Shown in pieces: positions 27,793-35,702 of a stretch of DNA of 64,000 nucleotides. The translations under genes were made by a program, and so were the position numbers. The notes under the pieces are model-generated. The model did not search any database, was not told the DNA's origin, and was given only the letters and a program-made list of their open reading frames with translations. The number at the start of each line of letters is the position of its first letter. The stretch's first letter is position 1. This DNA is from Bacillus sp. EB600 (GTDB taxonomy: Bacteria > Bacillota > Bacilli > Bacillales > Cytobacillaceae), in NCBI RefSeq assembly GCF_024494385.1, contig NZ_JAEVLT010000008.1, positions 1 to 64,000 on the forward strand. The letters run 5' to 3'.

Positions 27793-28791
27793 TTATAATG
27801 ATGATTTTGTTGATTCCTCGATTGAATTCTTAATGAGTCCGGTTACTTGTTTGTCTACCATTATTCTTGCTTGGCGAATGGCACTAAACACTGCCTGGGC
27901 ATCAGAAGAGCCATGGGCTTTAATAACAGGCGCCTTTAAGCCAAACAAACCCGCACCGCCATATTCTGAATAATCCATCTTATTTTTCAGCTTATAAAGC
28001 TCCGGTTTTAAAACCGCTGCGGCCAGTTTATTTTTTAAACTGCTAGTTAGCGCGGATTTTACCATTTTAAAGACGGAAAGAGCTGTGCCCTCGATTGATT
28101 TTAACACCATATTGCCTGTAAAGCCGTCGGTAACAACCACGTCTGCAACGCCGTCAAGCAAATCCCGTGCTTCGACATTTCCAATAAAATTAAGATTGGC
28201 TGTTTTTAATAAACTAAATGCATGCTTGGTTAGATCATTTCCTTTTTTTTCTTCTGTTCCAATGTTTAAAAGCCCGACCCGGGGATTTGCAATCCCACGT
28301 ACTTTTTCAGTGTAGATGGAACCCATAATTGCATACTGCAGCAAATGCTCCGGTTTTGCATCCGAATTTGCCCCTACATCTAACAGCAGGAAGCCTTCTC
28401 CGCCAATCGTTGGCAGGGTTGGCGTTAATGCGGGACGTTCAATTCCCTCAATCCGGCCAACTATAAAAAGTCCTGCAGCCATTAGGGCGCCTGTATTTCC
28501 GGCAGAAATACAGGCATCAGCCTTGCCATCTGCTACAGCTTGAGCAGCCAGAACCATTGAAGCATTTTTTTTACGGCGGACAGCACGAACAGGTTCGTCC
28601 GTTCCAAGTATAACCTCATCGGTATGGACAATCGTAATCCGATTATGATCTTTTACATGTTCCTTAATTTTTTTTTCATCCCCAAAGAGGGTGATATGTA
28701 TATCAGAAAATGCTTCAACTGCTTTCATTGCACCAAGGATTATTTCCTTTGGGGCATTATCGCCGCCCATAGCATCGATTGCCAGTTTCAT
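27793..28791 (-). CDS. plsX: PlsX, phosphate:acyl-ACP acyltransferase
   Basis: 332 residues from [16 protein letters not shown]. It makes acyl-phosphate from acyl-ACP, the first committed step toward phosphatidic acid with PlsY. Motifs: [48 protein letters not shown] and [21 protein letters not shown] at 28800 overlaps the fapR stop; the ATG at 28791, just after that stop, fits the family start. Second gene of the FapR operon. Confidence 0.97.
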   Translation of the reverse strand: MKLAIDAMGGDNAPKEIILGAMKAVEAFSDIHITLFGDEKKIKEHVKDHNRITIVHTDEVILGTDEPVRAVRRKKNASMVLAAQAVADGKADACISAGNTGALMAAGLFIVGRIEGIERPALTPTLPTIGGEGFLLLDVGANSDAKPEHLLQYAIMGSIYTEKVRGIANPRVGLLNIGTEEKKGNDLTKHAFSLLKTANLNFIGNVEARDLLDGVADVVVTDGFTGNMVLKSIEGTALSVFKMVKSALTSSLKNKLAAAVLKPELYKLKNKMDYSEYGGAGLFGLKAPVIKAHGSSDAQAVFSAIRQARIMVDKQVTGLIKNSIEESTKSSL

Positions 28792-28796
28792 GTTCC

Positions 28797-29369
28797 TCAC
28801 CCTTTTACAATGTTTTGGCGGTACATTTCAAATTCTCCTGTGAAAACAAGTTCATTGTTAACATAGCTATTTACTTCAACAAAAGTCCTGTCGTTTTCAT
28901 TATCTATTTTCATTACCTTTGCTTTTGCCACAACCCGTTCGTTTATTTTAACCGAGCGCTTAAACTGAATATTTGCTTTGGCTGTTAAGGCCAGTTCATC
29001 GTTAATAACAGCCACGGCCAGTGAATTTGCCTGAGCAAAAACGTGATGTCCACGTGCAATCATATTCCGCTTAAAAACATGTTCTTGCTTTACATCAAAT
29101 ATTGAAATCGCATTATGATCCAAATTCATATCAATTATTTCACCGATGACTTCCTCAAGCGGCAATGAACGTACTTCATCGTCAAAGCGTTTTTCAGCCA
29201 CGTTTTTAATCCGTTCACGCAATTCAGGGATGGACAACTCAAGCCGGTCAAGACGTATCGTCTGCACACTTACAGAGAATTTATCTGCCAATTCTTCATC
29301 TGTAATAAAGGGGTTTTCTTTAATTGTAGCAGTTAGTAATTTTTGCCGTTCCCGCTTATTCATCCTCAT
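28797..29369 (-). CDS. fapR: FapR, malonyl-CoA-responsive repressor of lipid synthesis
   Basis: 190 residues. FapR represses fatty acid and phospholipid genes and leaves DNA when it binds malonyl-CoA. The N-terminal helix-turn-helix is [20 protein letters not shown] (about 20-42); the C-terminal hot-dog domain binds the effector ([20 protein letters not shown], about 103). It heads fapR-plsX-fabD-fabG-acpP. Its own operator overlaps the transcription start (29391-29408), so it represses itself. The remembered B. subtilis protein matches over its entire length. Confidence 0.97.
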   Translation of the reverse strand: MRMNKRERQKLLTATIKENPFITDEELADKFSVSVQTIRLDRLELSIPELRERIKNVAEKRFDDEVRSLPLEEVIGEIIDMNLDHNAISIFDVKQEHVFKRNMIARGHHVFAQANSLAVAVINDELALTAKANIQFKRSVKINERVVAKAKVMKIDNENDRTFVEVNSYVNNELVFTGEFEMYRQNIVKG

Positions 29370-29390
29370 TTTCCAACACCGTCCGAGATC

Positions 29391-29408
29391 TTATGACTAG
29401 GTACTAAT
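29391..29408 (-). promoter_or_regulatory. FapR operator
   Basis: The minus strand reads ATTAGTACCTAGTCATAA. The left half ATTAGTACC is a perfect match to the known FapR inverted repeat (consensus near TTAGTACCTnnTACTAA); the right half is imperfect (TCATAA for TACTAA). It covers the expected RNA start downstream of the -10, where bound FapR would block transcription. Confidence 0.85.
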
Positions 29409-29411
29409 AGT

Positions 29412-29440
29412 AGTATAAAATTCGAGGGGGGAATTTGCAA
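29412..29440 (-). promoter_or_regulatory. Sigma-A promoter of the fapR operon
   Basis: The minus strand has -35 TTGCAA (29435-29440), a 17-base spacer with six C in a row, and -10 TATACT (29412-29417). RNA would start near 29405, inside the FapR operator. Confidence 0.8.
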
Positions 29441-29448
29441 GAAAAAAA

Positions 29449-29480
29449 GAAAAGCGGAAGCGCCCTTAGTCCAGCTTTTC
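29449..29480 (-). repeat. Repeat end spanning the recG stop codon, possible terminator
   Basis: The plus strand reads GAAAAGCGGAAGCGCCC directly below the recG stop (29466-29468), the left end of the dispersed family. In recG mRNA, GAAAAGC (29474-29480, coding) can pair with GCTTTTC (29449-29455), and TTTTTTT follows, so the repeat supplies a plausible terminator made partly from the last codons of recG. Confidence 0.6.
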
Positions 29481-31514
29481 TCCTTCCAATACTCCAGATT
29501 TTTCTAGTTCGTTTCTTAGCAATAAATACTCGTCGGATGTCCAAAATGTTTGTGAGTCAATCAGAGCGGCAGCATCCTTTCTTGCTGTTTCAAGGGCCCG
29601 GTAATCATGGACCATGTCAGCAACTTTAAATTCAGGAACGCCACTTTGTTTCTTTCCAAAAAAGTCCCCTGGCCCACGAAGCTCTAGGTCTTTTTCACTT
29701 AACACAAAGCCATCAGTGGTTTCTGTCATGATTTTCATTCTTTCCTTGCCAACCTCTGATTTCGGGTCAGCAAGCAAGATACAATAGGATTGTTCGCTGC
29801 CGCGGCCAACGCGTCCCCGCAACTGGTGGAGCTGGGAGAGGCCAAAACGTTCGGCATCATAAATGATCATGATTGTTGCATTTGGAACGTTTACACCTAC
29901 TTCAATTACTGTCGTTGAAACAAGAACCTGCACGTCGTTGATAGTGAATGACTTCATAACAGCCTCTTTTTCTTCCGCATGTAAGCGTCCATGCATGAGA
30001 CCTACCGTATAGCGATTTTGAAAGTAATAGGTTAAGGTGCTGTGAACATCGATCGCGTTTTGGACATCTATTTTCTCGGATTCTTCAATAAGCGGACAAA
30101 TAACATAACCTTGACGCCCTTTCCGCAATTCTTTTTCCATAAATGCCAGCACCCGCTCTAGCATTTCCTGCCTGGCCCAATACGTTTCAATTGCCTTTCT
30201 GCCTGCAGGCATCTCATCAATAATCGATACATCCATTTCACCAAATACCGTGATCGCCAATGTCCTTGGGATTGGGGTAGCTGTCATAAACAAAACATCA
30301 GGATTTTCTCCTTTTTCGCGAAGAACCCGACGCTGTTCCACCCCAAAGCGGTGCTGTTCATCGGTAATCACTAACCCAAGTCTGCGAAATACTACCTCAT
30401 CCTGAATCAAGGCATGCGTTCCAATTAAAACATCGATTTCTCCTTCAGCAAGCTTCAAAAGAAGTTCTTTTCGTTGTTTTCCTTTAATCGAGCTAGTCAA
30501 CAATGCGCAGCGAATTCCAAACGGGGCAAATAACTGCTCCAATGACTCGGCATGCTGCTCTGCTAATATTTCTGTAGGAACCATCAGTGCACCTTGAAAC
30601 CCTGCTGTTACACTTGCATAAAGCCCAATGGCTGCAACCACAGTTTTTCCCGAGCCAACGTCGCCCTGGAGCAGGCGGTTCATCCGAAACGGTGATTTTA
30701 AATCCTTAAGAATTTCATTAACAACTCGTTTTTGTGCATTTGTCAGTGGAAAAGCAAGCGAATCAATAAATTCATTCAGTTTTCTCAGTTCATAGTTTTG
30801 TGCCTGACCTTTTGAATGTTCCCGTTCAAATTTTCTTAATGCCTGTATTTTTAGCTGAAAGGAAAGAAACTCCTCATAAACGATTCTTCGTCTTGCCTGC
30901 TTAACATCCTCCTGGTTCATCGGAAAATGCATCGCTCGATATGAATCGCGGCGATTTAACAATCTGTATTTTTTTAAAAACAGATCAGGTAGTGTTTCTT
31001 CAATTAAATGTCCATACTGATGAAAAGCAAGCGTAATAAACTTGCGAAGCCCTTTCATCGTTATTTTGCCCTTTAACGCATAAACAGGTTCAAAGTCTTT
31101 CACTTTTGAATATGGACCAACGTTAAGTTCATTTCCGGTAATCGTTTGCCGGTGCTGATCCCATTTTCCGGTTACAGTAATCGTCTCGTTTATAGCCAGC
31201 TTTGATTTTAAATAGGGTTGGTTAAAAAATACTACTTGAATGAGATAACGGCCAACTAAAAGACGAACCGTTAATCTCGACTTCTTTCTTGCATAATAGA
31301 CAAGAGAAGGCTCACTATGAACCTTCCCTTCAACCGTCACTTTTTCATCATGATTGACTTCTGCTAAATCGCGGAGCCGGTAATCTTCATAACGATAAGG
31401 AAAATATTCTACTAGATCTTTGACTGTAAAAATTTTCATTTCTGCAAGGGACTCGGCCGTTTCTTCGCCAATCCCCTTTAAGACCGTAACAGCTTGTGTA
31501 AGATTTTGATTCAC
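29466..31514 (-). CDS. recG: RecG, ATP-dependent DNA helicase
   Basis: 682 residues. RecG remodels stalled replication forks and branch-migrates Holliday junctions. The wedge/OB domain lies at about 55-150 (VTVEGKVHSEPSLVYY). The helicase core carries LLQGDVGSGKTVVAAI (about 280), VITDEQHRFGVEQR, FMTATPIPRTLAITVFG, MHGRLHAEEKE and QLHQLRGRVGRG. It starts with GTG at 31514, where I see no good SD, so the start is less certain than the gene. The C-terminus (GEKLD) runs into a dispersed repeat. The sdaAB-sdaAA genes that precede recG in B. subtilis are missing. Confidence 0.97.
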   Translation of the reverse strand: MNQNLTQAVTVLKGIGEETAESLAEMKIFTVKDLVEYFPYRYEDYRLRDLAEVNHDEKVTVEGKVHSEPSLVYYARKKSRLTVRLLVGRYLIQVVFFNQPYLKSKLAINETITVTGKWDQHRQTITGNELNVGPYSKVKDFEPVYALKGKITMKGLRKFITLAFHQYGHLIEETLPDLFLKKYRLLNRRDSYRAMHFPMNQEDVKQARRRIVYEEFLSFQLKIQALRKFEREHSKGQAQNYELRKLNEFIDSLAFPLTNAQKRVVNEILKDLKSPFRMNRLLQGDVGSGKTVVAAIGLYASVTAGFQGALMVPTEILAEQHAESLEQLFAPFGIRCALLTSSIKGKQRKELLLKLAEGEIDVLIGTHALIQDEVVFRRLGLVITDEQHRFGVEQRRVLREKGENPDVLFMTATPIPRTLAITVFGEMDVSIIDEMPAGRKAIETYWARQEMLERVLAFMEKELRKGRQGYVICPLIEESEKIDVQNAIDVHSTLTYYFQNRYTVGLMHGRLHAEEKEAVMKSFTINDVQVLVSTTVIEVGVNVPNATIMIIYDAERFGLSQLHQLRGRVGRGSEQSYCILLADPKSEVGKERMKIMTETTDGFVLSEKDLELRGPGDFFGKKQSGVPEFKVADMVHDYRALETARKDAAALIDSQTFWTSDEYLLLRNELEKSGVLEGEKLD

Positions 31515-31606
31515 GATTTTAACCGGGCTACCGAAGGTCTTTTCTTCCTATTACGGCCTGTCGGTGCTGCCGCCAACCCTCCCTGTGCAATATTTTTTTA
31601 AACAAG

Positions 31607-31634
31607 TAAAAAAGAAGGGAACTTGCCCCTTCTT
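31607..31634 (-). terminator. Intrinsic terminator downstream of fakA
   Basis: On the minus strand AAGAAGGG-GCAAGTT-CCCTTCTT is followed by TTTTAC. It lies between fakA and recG, so recG needs its own start of transcription. Confidence 0.85.
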
Positions 31635-31680
31635 ATTTTACCATATTAGAATTTATCTTTTTTCATTCACCTATGAGATT

Positions 31681-31720
31681 TGTCCAGCTCCAGCACTTAC
31701 CGGGTGCTTCCACTTTTCGG
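31681..31720 (-). repeat. Short form of the dispersed repeat after fakA
   Basis: The minus strand starts CCGAAAAGTGGAAGCACCCG and ends GTGCTGGAGCTGGACA, that is a left end joined to a right end (GCGCTGGAGCTAGAC in other copies) with the middle lost. It begins two bases after the fakA stop. Confidence 0.65.
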
Positions 31721-31722
31721 TT

Positions 31723-33405
31723 TTATTCGATTGAAAAGATAAATGAGTAAATCGGCTGCTTGCCGTTATGGACTTCCACTTCGATATTTTTATAATGTTC
31801 TCCTACGTACTCTGTTAAAGCGTCTACCTCGTTTTCACTTACCCCTTCACCATAAATAATGGTTAAGATCTCGGAATCTGCATCAACCATTTTATCAAGC
31901 AGATCCTCGGCAGCTTTTAGTTTATCTTTATCTTTACCAATAATTTTCCCCTCAGCTATGCCCATAAAATCATCTTTTAAAATTTCCAGCCCATCAATTT
32001 GGGTATCACGGACAGCAAACGTAATTTGGCCTGTTTTTACATTGTGTAAAGCTTGATTCATAGCTGTTTCATTATCTTTCACATCAGAATCAGGGTTAAA
32101 AGCAAGCAGCGCTGAAAGTCCTTGGGGGACTGTTTTTGACGAAATGACATATACTTCTTCTTCGCTCACTTCTTTCGCCTGTTCAGCCGCCATGAAAATA
32201 TTTTTATTATTTGGTAAAATAAAGACTTTTTTCGCATTTACTTCTTTAATTGCTTTCACGATATCCTCAGTACTAGGATTCATCGTTTGACCGCCTTCAA
32301 TAACCCTAGTAGCCCCAATGCTACGGAAAAGGTCTGCAACCCCAGAGCCCATTGATACTGCGACAATCCCATATTCATGTATATCATTGGGTTTTTGCGG
32401 CTTGTCAGAAACAAGCGGTGTATAGGCATCACCGACAATATTCGTATGCTGTTGGCGCATATTTTCAATTTTTATATTAATCAAGCTTCCAAACCGTTGA
32501 CCATAGCTTAAAACGGTTCCCGGTTGTTCGGAGTGAATATGTACCTTTACAAGCTCTTCATCTGCTACCACAAGCAAGGAATCCCCAAGCCCTCCAAGTT
32601 CATTCCGAAAAGCTTCCTCTTTAAATGGATGCTTAACCAGCTTATCTTTTTCAAACTTCACCATGAATTCGGTACAATAGCCAAAAACTATTTCTTCCGT
32701 GTTTATATAGCTTTGAACACTTTTATGATGTTCGGCAGTAACCAAGTCATTCATTGTTGGCAAGCTTTCAGGTGATGAAGGCAATTTTTCGCCTGTTAAC
32801 TCAGCAAAAAAGCCTTCATATACCAAAACAAGTCCTTGGCCGCCGCTATCAACAACACCAACCTCTTTTAAAACCGGCAATAAATCTGGAGTCCGTTTCA
32901 GAGAAGCTTTTGCTTCATTTAAAACTTCTCCCATAATTTTCTCAATATCGTCCGTTTTTTGTGATGCCTGAACAGCCTTGCTGGCCGCATCTTTTGCAAC
33001 CGTTAGAATGGTTCCTTCGACAGGCTTCATAACCGCCTTATAGGCAGTTTCAACTCCTGACTCAAGTGCAAGGGCAAATTCTTTTCCAGATATCACAGCT
33101 TTGTTTTCAATATTCTTAGCGAACCCTCGAAATAATTGGGAAAGAATAACCCCAGAGTTTCCACGTGCTCCCATTAATAGTCCTTTTGAAAGTGCTTTCC
33201 CAACATTACCAATGTGTTCTTGAATATTATTTCTAACTTCTTTCGCCCCGGAGGTGATCGATAAATTCATATTCGTTCCTGTATCACCATCTGGAACAGG
33301 AAAAACGTTTAAGGCATCGACCATTTTTGCATTCGCTGCTAGTTGATTTGCACCTTGAATCACCATCTCTGCAAAACGTTTTCCGTCTAATGTTGTAATT
33401 GACAC
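31723..33405 (-). CDS. fakA: FakA/YloV, fatty acid kinase ATP-binding subunit
   Basis: 560 residues. With a FakB protein carrying a fatty acid it makes acyl-phosphate, which feeds PlsX/PlsY lipid synthesis from exogenous fatty acids. The N-terminal Dak2-like kinase domain (1-200) has LNVFPVPDGDTGTNMNLSI and MGARGNSGVILSQLFRG. The middle and C-terminal parts (about 230-560) match the DegV-associated DAK1-like domains (HIHSEQPGTVLSYGQRFG, PNNKNIFMAAEQA). It starts GTG with a GAGGAGG SD, 15 bases after yloU. The location near fapR-plsX fits the pathway. Confidence 0.93.
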   Translation of the reverse strand: MSITTLDGKRFAEMVIQGANQLAANAKMVDALNVFPVPDGDTGTNMNLSITSGAKEVRNNIQEHIGNVGKALSKGLLMGARGNSGVILSQLFRGFAKNIENKAVISGKEFALALESGVETAYKAVMKPVEGTILTVAKDAASKAVQASQKTDDIEKIMGEVLNEAKASLKRTPDLLPVLKEVGVVDSGGQGLVLVYEGFFAELTGEKLPSSPESLPTMNDLVTAEHHKSVQSYINTEEIVFGYCTEFMVKFEKDKLVKHPFKEEAFRNELGGLGDSLLVVADEELVKVHIHSEQPGTVLSYGQRFGSLINIKIENMRQQHTNIVGDAYTPLVSDKPQKPNDIHEYGIVAVSMGSGVADLFRSIGATRVIEGGQTMNPSTEDIVKAIKEVNAKKVFILPNNKNIFMAAEQAKEVSEEEVYVISSKTVPQGLSALLAFNPDSDVKDNETAMNQALHNVKTGQITFAVRDTQIDGLEILKDDFMGIAEGKIIGKDKDKLKAAEDLLDKMVDADSEILTIIYGEGVSENEVDALTEYVGEHYKNIEVEVHNGKQPIYSFIFSIE

Positions 33406-33420
33406 AAAACTTCCTCCTCA

Positions 33421-33783
33421 CTACGAGTTCGTAACGCGGACTCCTTGAACAAAAATATTTACGGAGTCAACGGAGAGTCCGACAGTCTGATCGAGTGTGT
33501 ATTTAACTTTTGATTGCACATTATGAGCAACCTCTGAAATTTTCGTTCCATAGCTAACAATAATATACATGTCAATATGTACTTCTTCATTTTGTTGACG
33601 GACAATAACACCCTTGGTGAAATTATCTCTTCTCAATATGTCTGTTAGTCCATCTTTAATTTGATTTTTCGAGGCCATTCCGACGATGCCATAGCAATCA
33701 ATGGCTGCTCCCCCTGCAATGGTGGCGATTACTTCATTTGATATATCAATCTGTCCCAGCTTAGTTTTTAATTCAATGGACAT
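33421..33783 (-). CDS. yloU: YloU, Asp23/Gls24 family protein
   Basis: 120 residues. It has the conserved core of the Asp23 family: ISNEVIATIAGGAAIDCYGIVGMAS, VHIDMYIIVSYGTKISEVAHNVQ and the end VDSVNIFVQGVRV. Family members are small alkaline-shock or envelope-stress proteins; no enzyme activity is known. The yloU-fakA pair is conserved in Bacillaceae, which suggests a link to membrane lipid state. Clear SD (AAAGGGGGAA). Confidence 0.92.
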   Translation of the reverse strand: MSIELKTKLGQIDISNEVIATIAGGAAIDCYGIVGMASKNQIKDGLTDILRRDNFTKGVIVRQQNEEVHIDMYIIVSYGTKISEVAHNVQSKVKYTLDQTVGLSVDSVNIFVQGVRVTNS

Positions 33784-33821
33784 GAATCGTTCCCCCTTTA
33801 CAATGCTCGTTGGTTACAGTC

Positions 33822-33850
33822 ATTTTACTATAGTCTATTCATTTTTGAAA
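33822..33850 (-). promoter_or_regulatory. Candidate sigma-A promoter for yloU-fakA
   Basis: The minus strand has -35 TTTCAA (33845-33850), a 17-base spacer and -10 TAAAAT (33822-33827), about 40 bases before the yloU start. Confidence 0.45.
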
Positions 33851-33920
33851 GACATACTTGTATGTGTACTATTGCTCATAAGCCCAATTCAAAATATATG
33901 TCATTCTTTTAACTTTGATA

Positions 33921-34171
33921 ACTGTCTAGCTTCAGCACCCAGCGACTAATGTACTTCGCACATCTCCCTACGATAAGTCAAGCACGAATGCGCTAACGCG
34001 CTTCGTGTTCCTTTGCCGCGTATTAACGGGCAGTAGATTCTCAACTGCCCGTAAAAACCCGGTTGGCTCAACTAACAATCAGTGAGAAAAGCACTTTCTG
34101 ATTGAAGTTTCGCCTTATTTCAGTCGATTTGCTCCAGTCCATACGTCGCTAAACGGGCGCTTCAGCCTTTC
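33921..34171 (-). repeat. Longest copy of the dispersed element, with a two-hairpin insert
   Basis: This occupies nearly half of the 579-base gap between divergent yloU and rpmB. Minus strand, left end GCTGAAGCGCCCGTTTAGCG, then ACGTATGGACTGGAGCAAAT and CGACTGA; right end TAGTCGCTGGGTGCTGAAGC then TAGACAGTTATC. Between them is the hairpin CACGAAGCGC-GTTA-GCGCATTCGTG (33983-34007). About 100 bases (near 34014-34110) not found in the other copies are inserted inside the conserved AAAGG region, with two more hairpins: ACGGGCAGT/ACTGCCCGT (34026-34052) and CAATCAG/CTGATTG (34076-34104). Confidence 0.85.
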
Positions 34172-34213
34172 ATGATGTAAAGGTATTTTTCTTGAAAGCT
34201 TTGCGTTCAACTA

Positions 34214-34242
34214 TTGCAATTGAATAAGTTGTATGATAAATT
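34214..34242 (+). promoter_or_regulatory. Candidate sigma-A promoter for rpmB
   Basis: -35 TTGCAA (34214-34219), a 17-base spacer and -10 TAAATT (34237-34242). It would give a leader of about 115 bases that includes the small hairpin ATGGC-GA-GCCAT. Confidence 0.4.
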
Positions 34243-34362
34243 ATTAAAGTATCTTTGGGCAGGAAACATGGCGAGCCATATTTCTTTATCTAACCGATGG
34301 AAACATCTAAAATTAGTCTTTTTAAAGCATAAAAGCTTTTGGTCGTTAAGGAGGGGAAAAAT

Positions 34363-34551
34363 ATGCCACGTAAATGTGTTATAACTGGTAAGAAAACAAC
34401 TACTGGTAACGCACGTTCTCACGCTATGAACGCTAATAAGCGCACATGGGGTGCAAACCTTCAAAAAGTTCGTATTCTTGTTGATGGAAAGCCTAAACGT
34501 GTTTGGGTTTCTACAAGAGCTTTAAGATCTGGTAAAGTAGAACGCGTGTAA
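34363..34551 (+). CDS. rpmB: 50S ribosomal protein L28
   Basis: 62 residues from [20 protein letters not shown], the length of B. subtilis L28. Very basic. [20 protein letters not shown] and [18 protein letters not shown] are typical of the family. It is one of only two genes on the plus strand here. A TTG 24 bases upstream lies before the AAGGAGGGG SD and is not the start. It carries no zinc-binding CxxC pair, so it is the zinc-independent form. A terminator follows within ten bases. Confidence 0.98.
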   Translation: MPRKCVITGKKTTTGNARSHAMNANKRTWGANLQKVRILVDGKPKRVWVSTRALRSGKVERV

Positions 34552-34560
34552 TATATGATT

Positions 34561-34590
34561 AGGCATCCTTAATGGGATGTCTTTTTATTT
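34561..34590 (+). terminator. Intrinsic terminator of rpmB
   Basis: AGGCATCC-TTAATG-GGATGTCT (one G-U pair) followed by TTTTATTTAT, nine bases after the rpmB stop. Confidence 0.85.
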
Positions 34591-34600
34591 ATAAAATTAA

Positions 34601-34632
34601 AAGGGCACCCGTACCAGGGTGCTCAGTTTTTT
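34601..34632. terminator. Bidirectional terminator between rpmB and spoVM
   Basis: GGGCACCC (34603-34610) and GGGTGCTC (34618-34625) form a stem. T-runs lie on both sides (AGTTTTTT on plus; CTTTTAATTTT on minus), so it can stop read-through from rpmB and end the spoVM transcript. Confidence 0.8.
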
Positions 34633-34667
34633 GAATTCAATTTTTATTCATTAACCCGCATTTATAA

Positions 34668-34751
34668 TCAATCGTTTTTCTTAAAAGCACCAATCATCGC
34701 CCGGACAAGTCCGCCTAAAAATCTTGGCAGTTTAATTGTATAAAATTTCAT
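34668..34751 (-). CDS. spoVM: SpoVM, spore coat-anchoring amphipathic peptide
   Basis: 27 residues: MKFYTIKLPRFLGGLVRAMI then GAFKKND. It matches the 26-residue B. subtilis SpoVM nearly throughout, with Pro9, the amphipathic helix 11-23 and a basic end. SpoVM recognises the curved forespore membrane by its amphipathic helix and recruits SpoIVA to build the coat; it also inhibits FtsH. A GAGGAGGG SD lies before the ATG. It sits between thiN and rpmB, the usual place. This is the only strictly sporulation-specific gene in the window and shows an endospore former. Confidence 0.96.
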   Translation of the reverse strand: MKFYTIKLPRFLGGLVRAMIGAFKKND

Positions 34752-34784
34752 TATTGTCCCTCCTCACCATCTTACACTGCTCTA

Positions 34785-34812
34785 CATATGCATGCGCATT
34801 AACATATTATTC
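34785..34812 (-). promoter_or_regulatory. Possible sigma-E promoter for spoVM
   Basis: The minus strand has GAATAAT (34806-34812), a 15-base spacer and CATATGTA. The -35 fits the sigma-E pattern at six of seven places; the -10 (CATACAnT) fits only in its first half. spoVM is expressed in the mother cell under sigma-E in B. subtilis, which is the reason to consider it. Confidence 0.35.
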
Positions 34813-34848
34813 AAAGGAAAGAAATAAGTACTTACTTTTCTAATGCTT

Positions 34849-35499
34849 TTAGTCACTGCTTCTTACAACTATTAATATGCCTTCTGAAAAAGAAAAAGTA
34901 CCATAATCCCTAATAAGCTCATTACTAATACATAATGTGGAACCCATTGAAATATGACAATCTTTCAATGGGTACTTGAAGCCTTCAAGTGTAAGTTTAT
35001 TGATGTTTAACGATACGGGAACAAAAGAAATATATTTTTTGTCAATCATTTTTTCAACTTGGTATCTGCCGGGACCTTTGAGATAAATGACATTGCTGTG
35101 ATCAATAAGTAAAATCTCAGTCTCGATTCCTGCCAAAACCGGTTTAATCAATAATTGAACATTCGCGAAAAAATGATCAAGCCGACCGCCGCTTGCGCCA
35201 AAAAGACGGATTTTGTCAGGCTTTTGCTCTAACGCCCAGTTTAAGGCCAATTCCATATCCGTTTCATCTTTTTCTGGCTTAAATTTCTTAAGCTGGGTTA
35301 CAATGGTTTCAATTTCCGTTAATTCACCATTTGTTACTGAATCAAAATCACCAAAGGCAATCGCGGGTCGAAACCCGCTTCTAATTAATGTAAACACCCC
35401 TCTGTCGACTCCAACCCAGATACTATTTTTTTCATTGTAATTATTTAAATCAGGGAGCAGGTCAACAGGTCCCCCTCCTAAAATGTTGATTATCATCAA
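34849..35499 (-). CDS. thiN: Thiamine pyrophosphokinase
   Basis: 216 residues. It converts thiamine to thiamine diphosphate with ATP. N-terminal LGGGPVDLLPDL, WVGVDRGVFTLIRSGFRPAIAFGDFDSV and KFKPEKDETDMELALNWAL form the catalytic part; the C-terminal beta domain has FVPVSLNINKLTLEGFKYPL. It follows rpe in the prkC-rsgA-rpe-thiN-spoVM order of Bacillus, after a terminator. Confidence 0.94.
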   Translation of the reverse strand: MMIINILGGGPVDLLPDLNNYNEKNSIWVGVDRGVFTLIRSGFRPAIAFGDFDSVTNGELTEIETIVTQLKKFKPEKDETDMELALNWALEQKPDKIRLFGASGGRLDHFFANVQLLIKPVLAGIETEILLIDHSNVIYLKGPGRYQVEKMIDKKYISFVPVSLNINKLTLEGFKYPLKDCHISMGSTLCISNELIRDYGTFSFSEGILIVVRSSD

Positions 35500-35667
35500 A
35501 TATTACCCCTTTTCACCCTGTAAATATGATCAGAGAACTATCCTTTCCAATAAATAAAGGCGGTGTGAGCAGAGCTAGGCTTCATTATAATCGACTCGCA
35601 AAATGAATATTTTTCACTACCATCGGATATACTGATTCTCTCTTATGGTGCTCCGCCCTTTACCATA

Positions 35668-35696
35668 GAAAAAAGCCAGCAATGACGCCAGCTTTT
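35668..35696 (-). terminator. Intrinsic terminator after rpe
   Basis: On the minus strand AAAAGCTGGC-GTCATT-GCTGGCTTTT is a 10-bp stem with two wobble pairs, followed by further T, six bases after the rpe stop. Confidence 0.75.
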
Positions 35697-35702
35697 CTCC
35701 CA

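Noticed and set aside
34207-34464. Minus-strand frame over the rpmB leader and start
   Set aside because: No SD, unlikely composition, and overlaps the conserved L28 gene.
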